Shown one piece after another: positions 45,661 through 57,591 of a stretch of DNA of 64,000 bases. This stretch comes from Adiantum capillus-veneris (Eukaryota > Streptophyta > Polypodiopsida > Polypodiales > Pteridaceae): assembly GCA_014529385.2 (NCBI GenBank), contig CM043952.1, positions 150,561,057 through 150,625,056 of the forward strand. Reading direction: 5' to 3'. The first letter of the stretch is position 1, and the number at the start of each line of letters is the position of its first letter. Both the position numbers and the translations under genes were made by a program. The notes under the pieces were generated by a model. The model saw only the letters and a list, made by a program, of their open reading frames with translations, did no database searches and had not been told where the DNA came from.

Positions 45661-45911
45661 ACAGCAACCTCCTTACCTTGAAGAACCAATTGAGACTTGT
45701 GCAAGAGAGAATCCAAAAGTAACATGTATGTTGATGAAGGTCATTCGTATTGGACTAGTATCAATAATGCTACAAAGCCATCATATGTTATGCAACTAGC
45801 AAAAAATTGCTACACTATGGACGAGAATATTTCCATGTTCATGACAAACCATAATTATAAACCAATAGGTTATCCTCCTAGGTCATGATAACCAATGAGG
45901 TCTCCATAAGC

Positions 45912-46130
45912 ATCCCAACAGGCTATGAATGTGGAGGTGATCATTGGGCAAGAAGTTGTCAACACAAATGTGAACGTAAAAATATTGTTGGATATTGTGA
46001 TGAATGTGAAATCACTCATGTTCTTTTGGAGTGTCCCAAATTTCATGATAACAAGGAGAAATCAATGATGACATTACTGGGTATTTGCCATGCTCAAATG
46101 GATCAAAAACTAAGCCTACAATTCCTATAA
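45912..46130 (+). pseudogene. Gag zinc-knuckle region, element 3
   Basis: GYECGGDHWARSCQ followed by YCDECEITHVLLECP. The second is an intact CX2CX3HX4C knuckle; the first has lost its first Cys (Gly in its place). The layout matches elements 1 and 2. Confidence 0.7.
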
Positions 46131-46389
46131 ATGCGATGACAAGGGCTCAAGCTCAAGAAGCTACCAAAAGTATACCTATGGAGGACGAACATATACTGCC
46201 TGTCCAAATAGAATTTGAGAGCATAGCAATGAGGACTAAAAGGAAATCTTGAAAAGCCAAATGACTAGAAGAGAAAACTACCTAAGAAATTGAGTTGAAA
46301 CAAACTAGAGGGCAGCTAAAACATGAAAAGAAAAACAAGAATCAAGTAGGAGTGGTGTCATCCAAAACATGATCAAGAGGTTAAGTCTT

Positions 46390-46620
46390 GGTTGATAAAG
46401 TTATAGAACCTTTAGAGGCTCTATTACAAGCTTACCAAGATAGATTGAAAATCAATCCTAGTTGATAAAGTTATAGAATCTTTAGAGGCTCTATTACAAG
46501 CGTACAAGTCTATAACTCTAGAGGCTCTATTACAAGCATACAAGTCTATAACTTTAGAGGCTCTATTACAAGCGTACAAGACTAGATTGAAAATCAATCA
46601 GACACTGGTGGAGTAGAGAT
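46390..46620 (+). repeat. 36-bp in-frame tandem repeat in Gag coiled coil
   Basis: The block LVDKVIEPLEALLQAYQDRL is followed by a partial second copy and then SITLEALLQAYK repeated. GAGGCTCTATTACAAGC occurs at about 46415, 46485, 46521 and 46557; the last three are 36 bp apart. Twelve residues per unit keep the frame. Elements 1 and 2 have only one copy of this block. Confidence 0.85.
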
Positions 46621-46897
46621 GATTGACATATCTGCATCCTAAAATTTAGAAATATTGACTCACAAAAGGGACGGGGAGATTGAGCACAAAGGAAACAAAA
46701 AATTGATCACATGAAACCAGAGACAAAAACACCATTGGGAGATAGGATAGTGGCTAGCACCACAGATGACTCAAAGAAGTGATGGTACCAATTTTTGAAG
46801 TGGATCACGACCTCTATCCAAGAGACATATAATTTCTATACGATGATGCAAGAGCAGAAGCATCAATAGCAAGTAAGCCTGAAGTAAGCCTGAAACA

Positions 46898-47098
46898 TTG
46901 AAAACTTTCTTGTCTTTCATAGAAGAACATGAAATGAAATCTAAAATTAGGATAGTGCCTTCACAACAGAAGTCAATTCCTCAGACGATGGAAAATAAAA
47001 GGATACATGAATTAATGTCAACTCCTATACAATGTATGATAACTTTCTCTGAATTGTTAGAGATTAGACCACATTTGTGGGGAGAATTGGGAAAATAA
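46898..47098 (+). pseudogene. Start of protease region, element 3
   Basis: The frame ends with RIHELMSTPIQCMITFSELLEIRPHLWGELGK, quoted as blocks HELMSTPIQCMITFSELL and EIRPHLWGELG. It is the counterpart of HELMTFPIRCRLTLSELL and QIRLHLWEEV at 16915-16830 in element 2. The active-site part of protease is missing. Confidence 0.7.
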
Positions 47099-47104
47099 CT
47101 GAAG

Positions 47105-48150
47105 AAGATGAGATTGAAATTTCCTCTTAAGACATCTTTCAAGGTTTGTTTTAATTTTTTATATTCTCATTTACACTTAGTTTTTGTCATTTTAGATGAT
47201 GTCTCAATTGTGTCTTTGGTTTTTGTTTTGCTTTGTTTCTTTGAGTTTATGTTTGTTGAAGCAAGTTTTGTAAATCTACATGTGATCTTGTCCTTGACAC
47301 AATTTGTTGCTCCTACAAGCCTCAAATACTGTGTTTTATTCCTCATTAGAGGCATAGTTTCCTCATGTTTGTTTCTGCTTTCTTACTCATTCTGTGTGAT
47401 ACCTTTCTTGTCTTTTGGATTTTTTATTAGAAAGATTGTAGAATAATGTCTCTTTTTTTTGTTGGTTTTGTTTCATTCTCATAGTAGCTAATGTATAGCT
47501 CATCCTTGGCATCTATCTTTGGGAGATCATCGTCTCGAGAATCATGGAATTATTCCTTGTTTTAATGTCTTAAATCTTGATGGACACCTCTTCAACTATG
47601 CATTTACACTCAGCAGTTTCTAGTGTATCTAGGTCTTCGGTCTTTGACCTTGATTCCAAGATAACACTCACCAATGTTTGGAAGGGTACTATATCATAGC
47701 CCTCTTTGTCACAAATTTTTGTTGGGGTTACCTCATTCACACGTACGTCTAAAGTAGCTAGTATTTGATTCCAGCCAAAAGGTTTAGACAATTCCTTAAA
47801 AATAGCTCTAGGATATAATCCTTGTCCTCTACTGGTCTCTCTAGGATACAATCTTCTCTTGCCAAACTCTCACACTTGAAAGCTCCAAACATCCAAAGAT
47901 GTGCTTTAATCTGAAGCCATGCAGGTATCTCTTGCTTATTGACTATTGTTGTGTCAAATTCCTCGATAAGAGTTTGACTAACATCTCTGTATGTATGGTC
48001 TTTTACATTGATCCTCGTCGTAATCTCTTTGTGTCTCAAGTAGATGTGGTCCATTAGGAGAAATTTTGACTCAATTTTGGGCCCTATAAGAAACACCAAC
48101 TCAGCATAGACTTGGAGAATACAAAAGAAAATGTTTTCGAATCTCATTTA
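47105..48150 (-). pseudogene. Inverted gypsy fragment: protease end plus linker
   Basis: On the minus strand, frames 48147-47758 and 47851-47570 carry HIYLRHKEITTRINVKDHTYRDV, quoted as HIYLRHKEITTR and VKDHTYRDV. Then come IPAWLQIKAHLW, FGWNQILATLDVRVNE and EGYDIVPFQ, followed by a Lys/Asn-rich stretch to 47110. These equal 16370-15430 of element 2. The orientation is opposite to element 3, whose reading stops at 47098 in the protease start. Turning this segment round would make the order collinear, with the DSG core lost. Confidence 0.75.
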
Positions 48151-48799
48151 TCATAGTATATACGTAAAATTTGGTTCGATCACTTAAATGCATGCTCGTA
48201 CAAAATGCTTTTTGAGAGCCCAACTTAAGTGTGCACAAAAATCCATGTCCATGAATCATAATGAGTGAAGTGATGTGCAATGAGAGAAAACACATAAGAC
48301 TTGTTTTATAAAGATACAAAAAGAATACTACGAATGCATCCGAAACATCCAAAAACCTTAGGATAGTACTTTAAAACGCTTAAAATTAACATTTGTAGCT
48401 CAAGATATAGCCCTTTTAAGCCTAGGCCTCAAGAGGTCAGAACCAAGCAAATAGAGGCACAAGAGACACCTCATGGGCCTCTATTTTCTTGGTTTTGACC
48501 CCTTTGTAGTCTTAAATAGTACCTATTAGTTGCTATCAAGTACGATCCATTAGAATTTCAATTGTGAGTAGCTCATAAAAAGGCAATTGATACTTGCATG
48601 AGATGCACACTTACAAGTACCTCACTTTATAGGATAGCAACAACGGGTCATAAAAAGGTGCTCAACGCTTGTGCAATATTTCATGTCACTATTAACCGCC
48701 TTACTGTTTTGGTGACAATGACAATTTCACCAAAATGGCTTTCATGGACATTTTCAAAAATGAAGAAAAATGCTTTTTCTATGTTACATTAGCCTTCTT
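48151..48799. other. Spacer with an imperfect hairpin
   Basis: No gene supported. Arms 48435-48458 and 48477-48500 are reverse complements with two mismatches and an 18-base loop. The bases just outside the arms also partly pair. Confidence 0.5.
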
Positions 48800-49450
48800 C
48801 CTATTGGTTGACGAGCATTCTCTCACTAGTCTAAGCTATTAGTCTTTTCCTCATCTATAGAGTTGATGATCGATCATCACATAGTTGGATACTTTATTCT
48901 TGATCACTCTCTATCTTTGTTTGTCCATGTCTTTTGGGAATTTCCTATTTGTCAAATATTTTACTAGGTATCTATTCCATCTTGGTGTGACAGGTATCTA
49001 GAACAATGTGGCATGTGGAATGGCTACTTTCTCTTTGCACTGGGAACAATTGATTATGGAAGCATGAACATATTTTTTCATGGTAGGCCAATAAACTCCT
49101 AACCAATTAGTCAATTGTCACAGAGTTTGGTCTTCAGTAAAATGAATCCCTACTAAAATGGCATGAGCTTCATTCAAGTAGTTTGCTTGTTCCTTAGGGC
49201 TAATACACAGAAGTAGAATCCTATCTTTGTTTTTTCAATACAACCTTCCAGTCAACAGCTGATGCAAAGCTAGTTTCTCTATCAGTCATGGTGTAATTGG
49301 AAGTGGGATCTGTGAATTTACTTGATCTATGGTCATGAAAGAAACAAGATCTTCCAGGCATCTAGGATTCAGAATAGGTAAGCATATGGCAAATCATTGT
49401 TTACTCCTTTCGGATGTTCCCCCGAGATGATCCTTGATAGTTAATCCGCT
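48800..49450 (-). pseudogene. Gypsy integrase zinc-finger fragment
   Basis: On the minus strand LNEAHAILVGIHFTEDQTL (about 49190-49130) leads to LTNWLGVYWPTMKKYVHASI and NCSQCKEKVAIPHATLF. It then continues with KYLTNRKFPKDM and HQLYR, the counterparts of EYLQNKTFPEGW and NQLYRRRKD in element 2 (13330-13200). This is the RNase H-integrase junction with an upstream HHCC finger. It lies on the wrong side of the protease fragment for one collinear minus-strand element, so the locus is rearranged. Confidence 0.6.
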
Positions 49451-49539
49451 CATTAATGAGTGGTTCCCTTCTTAACTACCACTATGAAATCAAACTCCAA
49501 TAGGATGATAATCTTACTATTCTACATGTATTACATGGC

Positions 49540-49722
49540 TTGTGCACTGATGGATCCAATGATATGTGCAAGAGAGGGAAGGAGACGGGGAAGGGGAGCA
49601 CAGATGTTGTGTTTGGTGGATCTTGTGAGAGGATCTTCTCACACTCTCCTTATTTACTATATAAGCAAGAATACAAGTAAAGTGGGCGGGCGCCCGTCGG
49701 CCACGGGGCCTGAAACCCAACA
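49540..49722 (-). repeat. Partial 3' LTR of the copia fragment
   Basis: The inner end is fixed by TGTTGGG next to the purine tract. The LTR is GC-rich near that end (GGGCGGGCGCCCG). No second copy occurs in the window. Confidence 0.6.
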
Positions 49723-49819
49723 ATCGCCCACTTGAAGGCCAACGTGGTCCAAGTGGCTAAATAATGTAGGGGCTACTATGTACAAATATACAAAACATGA
49801 AGTGTGATTGTAGCTTCAC

Positions 49820-51071
49820 CCTACGCCCATCATCTCTATGCAATGTTTGAACCGCTCTGAGGCTAAGCTCTTTGTTAGAGCATCCGCTAGGTTTTCATCC
49901 GTGAGAACTTTGACTAACTCAATGTGTTTGCTAGCCAAATTATCCCGTATCACATGGTACCTGACCTCTATGTGTTTCTACTTGGAGTAAAACACGTGGT
50001 TCTTTGCTAATGCAATCACACTCTAACTTTTGCAATGTAGCACTGGAGTCTAGTGTATACCAAAATCTCCCACTAGACAAGATAACCACACAGCTTCCTT
50101 ACTAGAACTAGAAACTGAAACATACTCTGCCTCAGTGGCGGAAGATGAAGTGAAATTCTAGATACATGATCTCCAAGAAACTACCACTCCAGTAAACAAG
50201 AAAACGTAGCCAGATGTGGATCGCCTAGTGTCCACACAACCCACATAATCCAAATCAGTGTATCCAACTATGGATACATCACTGTTCCCAAAGCATAAGC
50301 AGTTGCTAGCTAAGCCCTTGAGATGTGCTTCACTGCTTCCCAATGCTTTTTGATTGAATTTTCCATGAATCTGCTAACCACTCCCACTGCATATGCAATG
50401 TCTAGCCGTGTGCTAACCATGGCGAGCATAAGATTGCCAATTGCCAAAGAAGATGACACCTTTGATATCTCTATCTTTTCATCATCCAATTTGGGACAAT
50501 CATGCTTGCTAAGTTTTTTATATGCATCCATTGGGGTACTCAATGCTTTTCCCCCTTGCATATTAAAACGTTGCAAGGCCTTATGAATATACTCTTCCTC
50601 CAAAAGTTCAAGTATACCATGTTTGTGATGTCTCTTGATACGCATGCCAAGAAAGTGATGTGCATCACCCAAATCTTTCATAGAAAACTGCTAGCTTAAG
50701 GCATCCTTAAGAAGTGCAATCTCATCTTTTGAATTCCCAGCTATGAGCATATTATCAATGTACAAAATCAAAATGATGAGGGAACCATCATTCAACCTCT
50801 TTGTGTAGATGCAGTGATCCTCTTGGCTCCGTATGTAACCCTGGACTAAATGTACTTATCAAACTTGATGTACCATTTCCTTGAGCCGTGCTTTAATCCA
50901 TACAATTTTCTTGAGTCTACACACCAATTCTGCCCGTGTTGGTTTCTCAAGCTTTATCGCAAAACCTTCTGGTTGTTTCATGTAGACATCCTCTTCAAGA
51001 TCCCCACGAAGAAACTTTCTCTTCACATCCATTTGGACCAATTCCAAGTCCTCAATTTGAGAAAGCAACAT
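49820..51071 (-). pseudogene. Copia reverse transcriptase and RNase H
   Basis: The frame 51071-50859 reads LELVQMDVKRKFLRGDLEEDVYMKQPEGF (blocks LVQMDVKRKFLRGDLEE and VYMKQPEGF). The active-site box near 50760 reads LYIDNMLI where YVDDMLI is expected, so the second catalytic Asp is Asn. The frame 50681-50310 has MKDLGDAHHFLGMRI and later [15 protein letters not shown]. The frame 50343-50158 has [13 protein letters not shown], the RNase H block. The end (about 49955-49820) reads RYHVIRDNLASKHIELV and DENLADALTKSL, the usual copia C-terminus. Several frameshifts are present. Confidence 0.85.
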
Positions 51072-51611
51072 ATCAATTTACACCCAGCTAATTTGGCATT
51101 GACAATACTTGAAAAGAGAGAGAAATAGAACAATTGACAACAGTTGAGGACCAGATTTACATGGACCCGGTCCATCCTCCATAAAGGCTTTATATTATAG
51201 CTTCTCTCATCAAAGGAGCCTTTTGTACAATACAATCTTTGTGTTCCATGATAAAACTAGGTGGTGTAATGAAGATGGAACCTTCATACACCAAATTATG
51301 CTTGAAAAACACACCTAGTGTCCCTAGCCTCAGCCCCAAGACCTTACACACCTTCAAAAAAGGTGAGAGCTCGCAGGGAATGAGATAGATTGAGAGAAAG
51401 AAGATGTATCTTACGAGAAAGAAGTATTCTCTTCACATAATCACTCTAATAGCATAGCTTAGCTTAGTAATTAGAATGGTAGAGGAGATGAGCATGCCAT
51501 TGAAGCTTCGCTCTTGGTTGAACTTGCATTCCATAGCCAAGAGTTGTTGGTGTAGGCCTCTACTTATCAATGCTTGGAGAAGGAGATGGAGTTCTTCTTG
51601 CACACATGAGT

Positions 51612-51658
51612 TTTGTGTGTGTGCGTGTGTACGCGCGCGCACGTGTGTGTGTGTGTGT
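51612..51658. repeat. Alternating GT/GC tract
   Basis: GTGTGTGTGCGTGTGTACGCGCGCGCACGTGTGTG..., a purine-pyrimidine alternating run of Z-DNA-prone type. Frames through it are shadows. Confidence 0.85.
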
Positions 51659-52135
51659 ATCATTGTGTTAGAGTAAAATGTAGCCTTCTCTCTCATCTTG
51701 GTCTACCCCTCTTACTATTTGCTCATACTCGCCTCCCATTGGCTCTTGTAAACCTTAGCCAATCACAAATTAGAAACATAGTTGATAGCCTTTTGACAAG
51801 TGTCCCCCTTTCCCCTTTTGTGAGAGATTTAGGTTATTAAATAATTCAACTAAACTCTCATTGGACCTCTTAGTCTTCTGGCCAAAAGGAACCAGGCAAG
51901 CCATTGGGTTGTTGAATGCTCATTGGGCTCCTTGGTAATAGTCTTCTAGGGAGCTTAATTTTTATTGGTTCTTTTATCAACAACTTTTAAATTGATTAGA
52001 CTAAATTTACTCTAGCCTAATTCTCATTGGTCCACCTCTATGGCCATCCAATAGGATTTGAGGGGAGATTGGGGGCAACTAGCCTAGGAACCTGACATGT
52101 GTCTAGTATGCCCTTTGTGTAAAGGGGGAGCCTTG

Positions 52136-52138
<3 letters not shown>

Positions 52139-52203
<65 letters not shown>
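52139..52203. repeat. (GT)n microsatellite
   Basis: About 32 uninterrupted GT units. Confidence 0.95.
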
Positions 52204-52205
<2 letters not shown>

Positions 52206-53404
52206 CTCTCTTATCCCCTACTAAAAGGGCTCACCCCCTCCTTCCTGGGGATGTGGGAATACTTTTTAGTTTTCCCATGGCCCTCCAATTTTCCCCTTGC
52301 TTTGGTCATTGGATAATTGAGTTACTTTTGGAACCTTAGCCTTTGGAAGTCTTAATGGAGGTGAACCTTAGGTCTTTTAAGTCCCATTGAAGCACATTGC
52401 TCTTTTGCAGACTCTCCCCCTTTGGATCCCTGACAGAGACCGATCTAGCAGCCTTACCAATATTCTAGCTTTTACTCCCCTGGTACTTCACCATATTACG
52501 TGATTAGTTTAACATGAGAAAATCATTTGGGAGTATTAGATATTAGTTTTTATGACAGACCCGAGGGATTCACCATGGAAACTTGTCGCACCACGTAAGT
52601 GGAGGGGAGGGGGGTTTTTTTTACAAGCTACATAAGCGTATAAGTTAGGGGTAGGCCCCCAATAATTTATGTCCCAAGCTTAAAAATAAGGGAGGGGGGT
52701 ATCATTTTTTTTTCCGGGGGGGGGGTGAGAAAAGGGAAAAATGAGACAAAGTTTTTGTGTTTCAAAATCATGGCTTCCCAAAAGAGTCTTCCCTCGAACT
52801 TGTGAATCAAATAGCTACAAAGATACATACAAGAACTAACACTGCTTTGTATGAATTGCTTGTTTTTCTATTATTATTTGTTGAAGGATGAAAGATATAA
52901 AGAGTTTATATAGATGCAAATTTACACAAAGAACCTAACACAACTTTATAACCATGTTATTTGAGTAATTTAGATGGGTCCGAATTGGAGTAGACATAGT
53001 GGAGGTTGATTGGGCACATAGTTTGAAACTAAGATACATTGAGGGTACATCTAGTTATCAATAGAAGTGGTTCCTTAGTACGTTTCTAGTTACTATGCTA
53101 CACACTCTTTGACTAGTTTTACTCAATTAGATAATGTGAGATCTAAGTTTTATATGTAAGATAGGGGTATGATAGTTTTCTTCATTGATTATCGTATAAG
53201 CGTAGAAAGGGGGGTCATATTCCCTAATATGAGTCGTATATAGGGGTTTTATCAAAGTTGTCCGCTCGCAGGTGGCGTCCCATTTTGTATATAGAGTGAA
53301 TCCCCTGGGATGATAGGTTATCCTTTGAATACCCATCAAAACAATGAAACAAGCGGGAGTCCATGACGCACTCACAGTCCCACTAGAGGTTGTGCTGCAC
53401 ATCA

Positions 53405-54598
53405 TCTGCACCAATAAGCCAGAAAATTCTGTGTACTACACTTGTGAGACGGTTCTCTTGGCTGAAAAATTGCATTCAAAAAGTTGACCACATCAGCCGC
53501 ACACTTCATAGGCCAGTCATCTGGTCTCAGTTACTCATGCATCAAGGTTCTCTTGATGACTGTCCTTGTCCCATCATGCTCTCCTATTTCATGGACGGAT
53601 GCTGAGAAGTTATGTATCATGTGCAAGCGTGTCAACTGATAGTACCTCGCCAGAAAATATTACGATCTACGGGCTTTGAATTGTGAAGCAACACCATCTG
53701 ATTACACCCAATGGTGTTGTAAACAATGTCCATGTTGTTTCAACCACTTGTCATGAAACATGAAACAATGTTGTACAAACAATGTACATGACGCCTATCA
53801 TCTGATATGTAAAAGTGTAGCGTCTTTTGAACATCACCTGCTGCATTTCTTACATAACTGATGTGCACAAGTATTGTGACTTGAGTAGACTACCAATGCA
53901 TTGACTGAATCTCATTCTCAATTTTAAAAGAATAATTCTCTGCAAAGTCAATAATTAATATAACGACATTGCTAGGAAACTTGATCAAACAATCCTTGAA
54001 TTGTTAGGCTTGCTAGTGGAAGACAAAGTTGTGCTTGATGAAGCTTGTAAGGTGGGCTAAAAATAGGCTCAAAAAATCACACTTTTCATTCGTTGCACAA
54101 TCAAGTTCTTTCTCTTCTTCTCACTCCCACCTGCATCAACCTATCCCGTTCCAACATCCATGAAAACCTTCACAAACACCTCCTTGCTATCCTTTGCTAT
54201 CTCATTGAGACAAAATGTTAACTTTTGTACACCACATTGGGAGCATTCCCGCATCAAGAATTTCTTGGCATAGTATTCACTATTTGGAGGCTTTGGGTAC
54301 ATCATGGATTCCCACATACCAATGATGTGCTGACATACTGCTTGGTTTGCAAAACACTCTCCTATATCATCACTTCTACAACATATGGAGCAAGTGGAAA
54401 GGTGGGTTTTTCTTGATGCCCAAACTTGTTTTGTCACATTTGATTAAAAGCATCTTTGAAATAGAGCATCTACAAATGGAATAACAACAGCAAGTATACT
54501 GATCTTTTAGCTTTCGAATTAAGTATGGCTTTAATGCCTCAAAGCATCTAAGAGACACTCCCACTATAGGGTGAGCCATCTTGAATCTTTGGTATAGC
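53405..54598 (-). pseudogene. Second copy of the DDE-like gene (DFAENY family), heavily decayed
   Basis: The minus strand starts after an acceptor-like CCATAG at 54599 with VELYQRFKMAHPIVGVSLRCFEALKPYLIRKLKDQYTCCC, quoted as RCFEALKPYLIRKLKDQ and TCCC. It passes a Cys-rich block (CSICC, CSQCGVQKLTFC; 54437-54141) and then in broken frames reaches FAENYSF (about 53935), WVxSDGVASQFKA (about 53705-53670) and GEHDGT (about 53570). These are the same blocks in the same order as 3422-2200. At least five frame changes occur. No N-terminal part is seen above 54600. Confidence 0.65.
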
Positions 54599-54599
54599 T

Positions 54600-55000
54600 C
54601 AACCTATGGCACCAAAACAAAGAAGGTTAGAAAATTCCAACTTCATGCAAATGGTAAAATTCCACTCATGCAGCAATGCCAAAACTTGCTCTAAAGAGTA
54701 CCAAATATGGTATTGTAGAACCATCTTTGGTAGTCTACCAAACTTTAGAAATCCAGAGTACCAAATTGTCATGTTGGGTAACCAAAATGATTCATTTCTA
54801 CCTTCTTTGGTACAATATAGAATCAATACATACCAATACACAACGAAGTGGATTCTTCCATATTTGGTATTTAACAGTTTAAGAAAATAGTTAAAACTTA
54901 ATCAAGATTTTCAAAGGCTAGAATGGTGGGGTGGATAGCCTAGACATGCCTACATAAATACTTTTGCTTTTTTTCGTGGAGAGTATATGCAAATTTTATA
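54600..55000. other. Spacer with TACCAAA/TTTGGTA motifs
   Basis: TACCAAA or its complement TTTGGTA, or one-base variants, occurs about eight times between 54690 and 54880, partly facing each other (TACCAAATATGGTA at 54698). By position this would be the intron of the second DDE-like copy. No gene seen. Confidence 0.4.
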
Positions 55001-55124
55001 GATTTGGTTGCAGTTACTCTCCCCCCAACAGTATCTTTTCGATTTTCAAATATTAGAAGTTTTCCTCTCTTAATCCCTCTTTGTCTTCTTTATCTTGTTT
55101 CTCTTCTTCTTTATCCCCCTCTGA

Positions 55125-55236
<112 letters not shown>

Positions 55237-55317
55237 TCTCTCTCCTCTTATTCTCATGCTAGGGCATCTTTTTGTAAAGCAGTTTACCACACATCATTTT
55301 AGCTCTGTAACATCCTC

Positions 55318-55745
55318 TAGATTTGTAACCTCTTCCTCCATAGCTACAACATCTCTTTCTAGGACATGCAACCTCTTTCTCCATAGCTACAACATCTCCT
55401 TCTAGATTTGTAACCTCTTCCTCCATAGCTACAACATCTCTTTCTAGGACATGCAACCTCTTTCTCCATAGCTACAACATCTCCTTCTAGATTTCTAACA
55501 TCTTCCTCCATAGCTACAACATCTCTTTCTAGACATGCAACCTCTTTCTCCATAGCTACAACATCTCCTTCTAGATTTTCAAACTTTTTCTCCATAGCTC
55601 CAACATCTCCTTCGAGATCTGCAACCTCTTTATCCATAGCTCCAAGTTGAACCAACACCTTCTTCCAGATATGCAACCTCTTTCTCCATAGCTACAACAT
55701 CTCCCTCTAGATCTGCAGCCTCTTTCTCCATAGCTCTAACCTCTC
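55318..55745 (-). repeat. 42-bp minisatellite encoding a 14-residue heptad-like repeat
   Basis: On the minus strand about ten units read LEGDVVAMEKEVAC or LERDVVAMEEEVTN, alternating, so the higher-order unit is 84 bp. Fourteen residues are two heptads, and hydrophobic positions repeat as in a coiled coil. An extra G in two units (TTTCTAGGACATG versus TTTCTAGACATG) shifts the frame at about 55360 and 55446. The longest open part is 55676-55359. Upstream a further unit lies at 55680-55745. No flanking gene is recognisable. Confidence 0.85.
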
Positions 55746-55898
55746 CTTCCTTGATCAAGGTTCCCGATCCCACTTTCTCTCTCTTCCTAAGCTTGCATCT
55801 CTCTTTCGAGTTCCATAGCCTTTTTCTTGATGTGCAGCATCAACTTTCCTACTCTAGCTCTCTATCCCTTTTGAGATCTCTTTCCACACTTGTTATAA

Positions 55899-57240
<1,342 letters not shown>

Positions 57241-57536
57241 TTTAAAAAATAGCTGAAGAAACCCCACCCCCATAGCATCCCCATATCATCTCATCTCTTT
57301 TTATTATTATTATTATTTTTCTTTTTTTTTATTTTGGCTTTTTTAATGAAATATTCTCTATTTTTTAAGTTTTATTTTTTATTTGTGTAATATTTTTTAT
57401 TTGTGTTATTTCTCTTGTTGTATTTATTTATTTTTTATTCTTTAAAAGAAACTCCCTCCCAAAAAATATTTTCAAAGAAAAAAATTTAAAACATACAAAA
57501 ACAAAAAAAACAAACCAAAAAAAAGAAAAAAACAAT

Positions 57537-57591
<55 letters not shown>

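Larger units (their letters stand above)
39470..47100 (+). mobile_element. Ty3/gypsy retrotransposon, element 3, with nested insertion
   Basis: Plus-strand order is LTR end (to 39796), decayed primer site, leader with three palindromes (39816-41520), Gag N-terminal region, nested LTR element (42261-44929), capsid, zinc knuckles, coiled coil, and start of protease (to 47098). Its leader palindrome and LTR wording belong to the same family as element 2. After 47100 the sequence turns round (see 47105-48150). Dense stops show that it is older than element 2. Confidence 0.8.
49460..51071 (-). mobile_element. Ty1/copia retrotransposon fragment
   Basis: Minus-strand order is reverse transcriptase (51071-50310), RNase H (50343-49820), a purine-rich tract (AAGTGGGCGAT), then the 3' LTR, whose inner end TGTTGGGTTTCAGG starts at 49722. 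The LTR is cut off near 49460-49540 by the neighbouring gypsy fragment. Gag, protease, integrase and the 5' LTR are absent. Confidence 0.85.
51072..53400. other. Spacer with microsatellites
   Basis: No domain recognised. Tracts at 51612-51658 and 52139-52203 are listed separately. The minus strand at 53414-53127 is open for 95 codons but unrecognised. The phrase at 52513-52556 matches 29271-29320. Short homopolymer-rich stretches (G8-10, T7-10) occur at 52600-52730. Confidence 0.35.

Noticed and set aside
47108-47446. Hydrophobic plus-strand ORF that looks like a membrane protein
   Set aside because: It is the reverse complement of the Lys/Asn-rich gypsy linker. The same shadow appears at 15483-15767.
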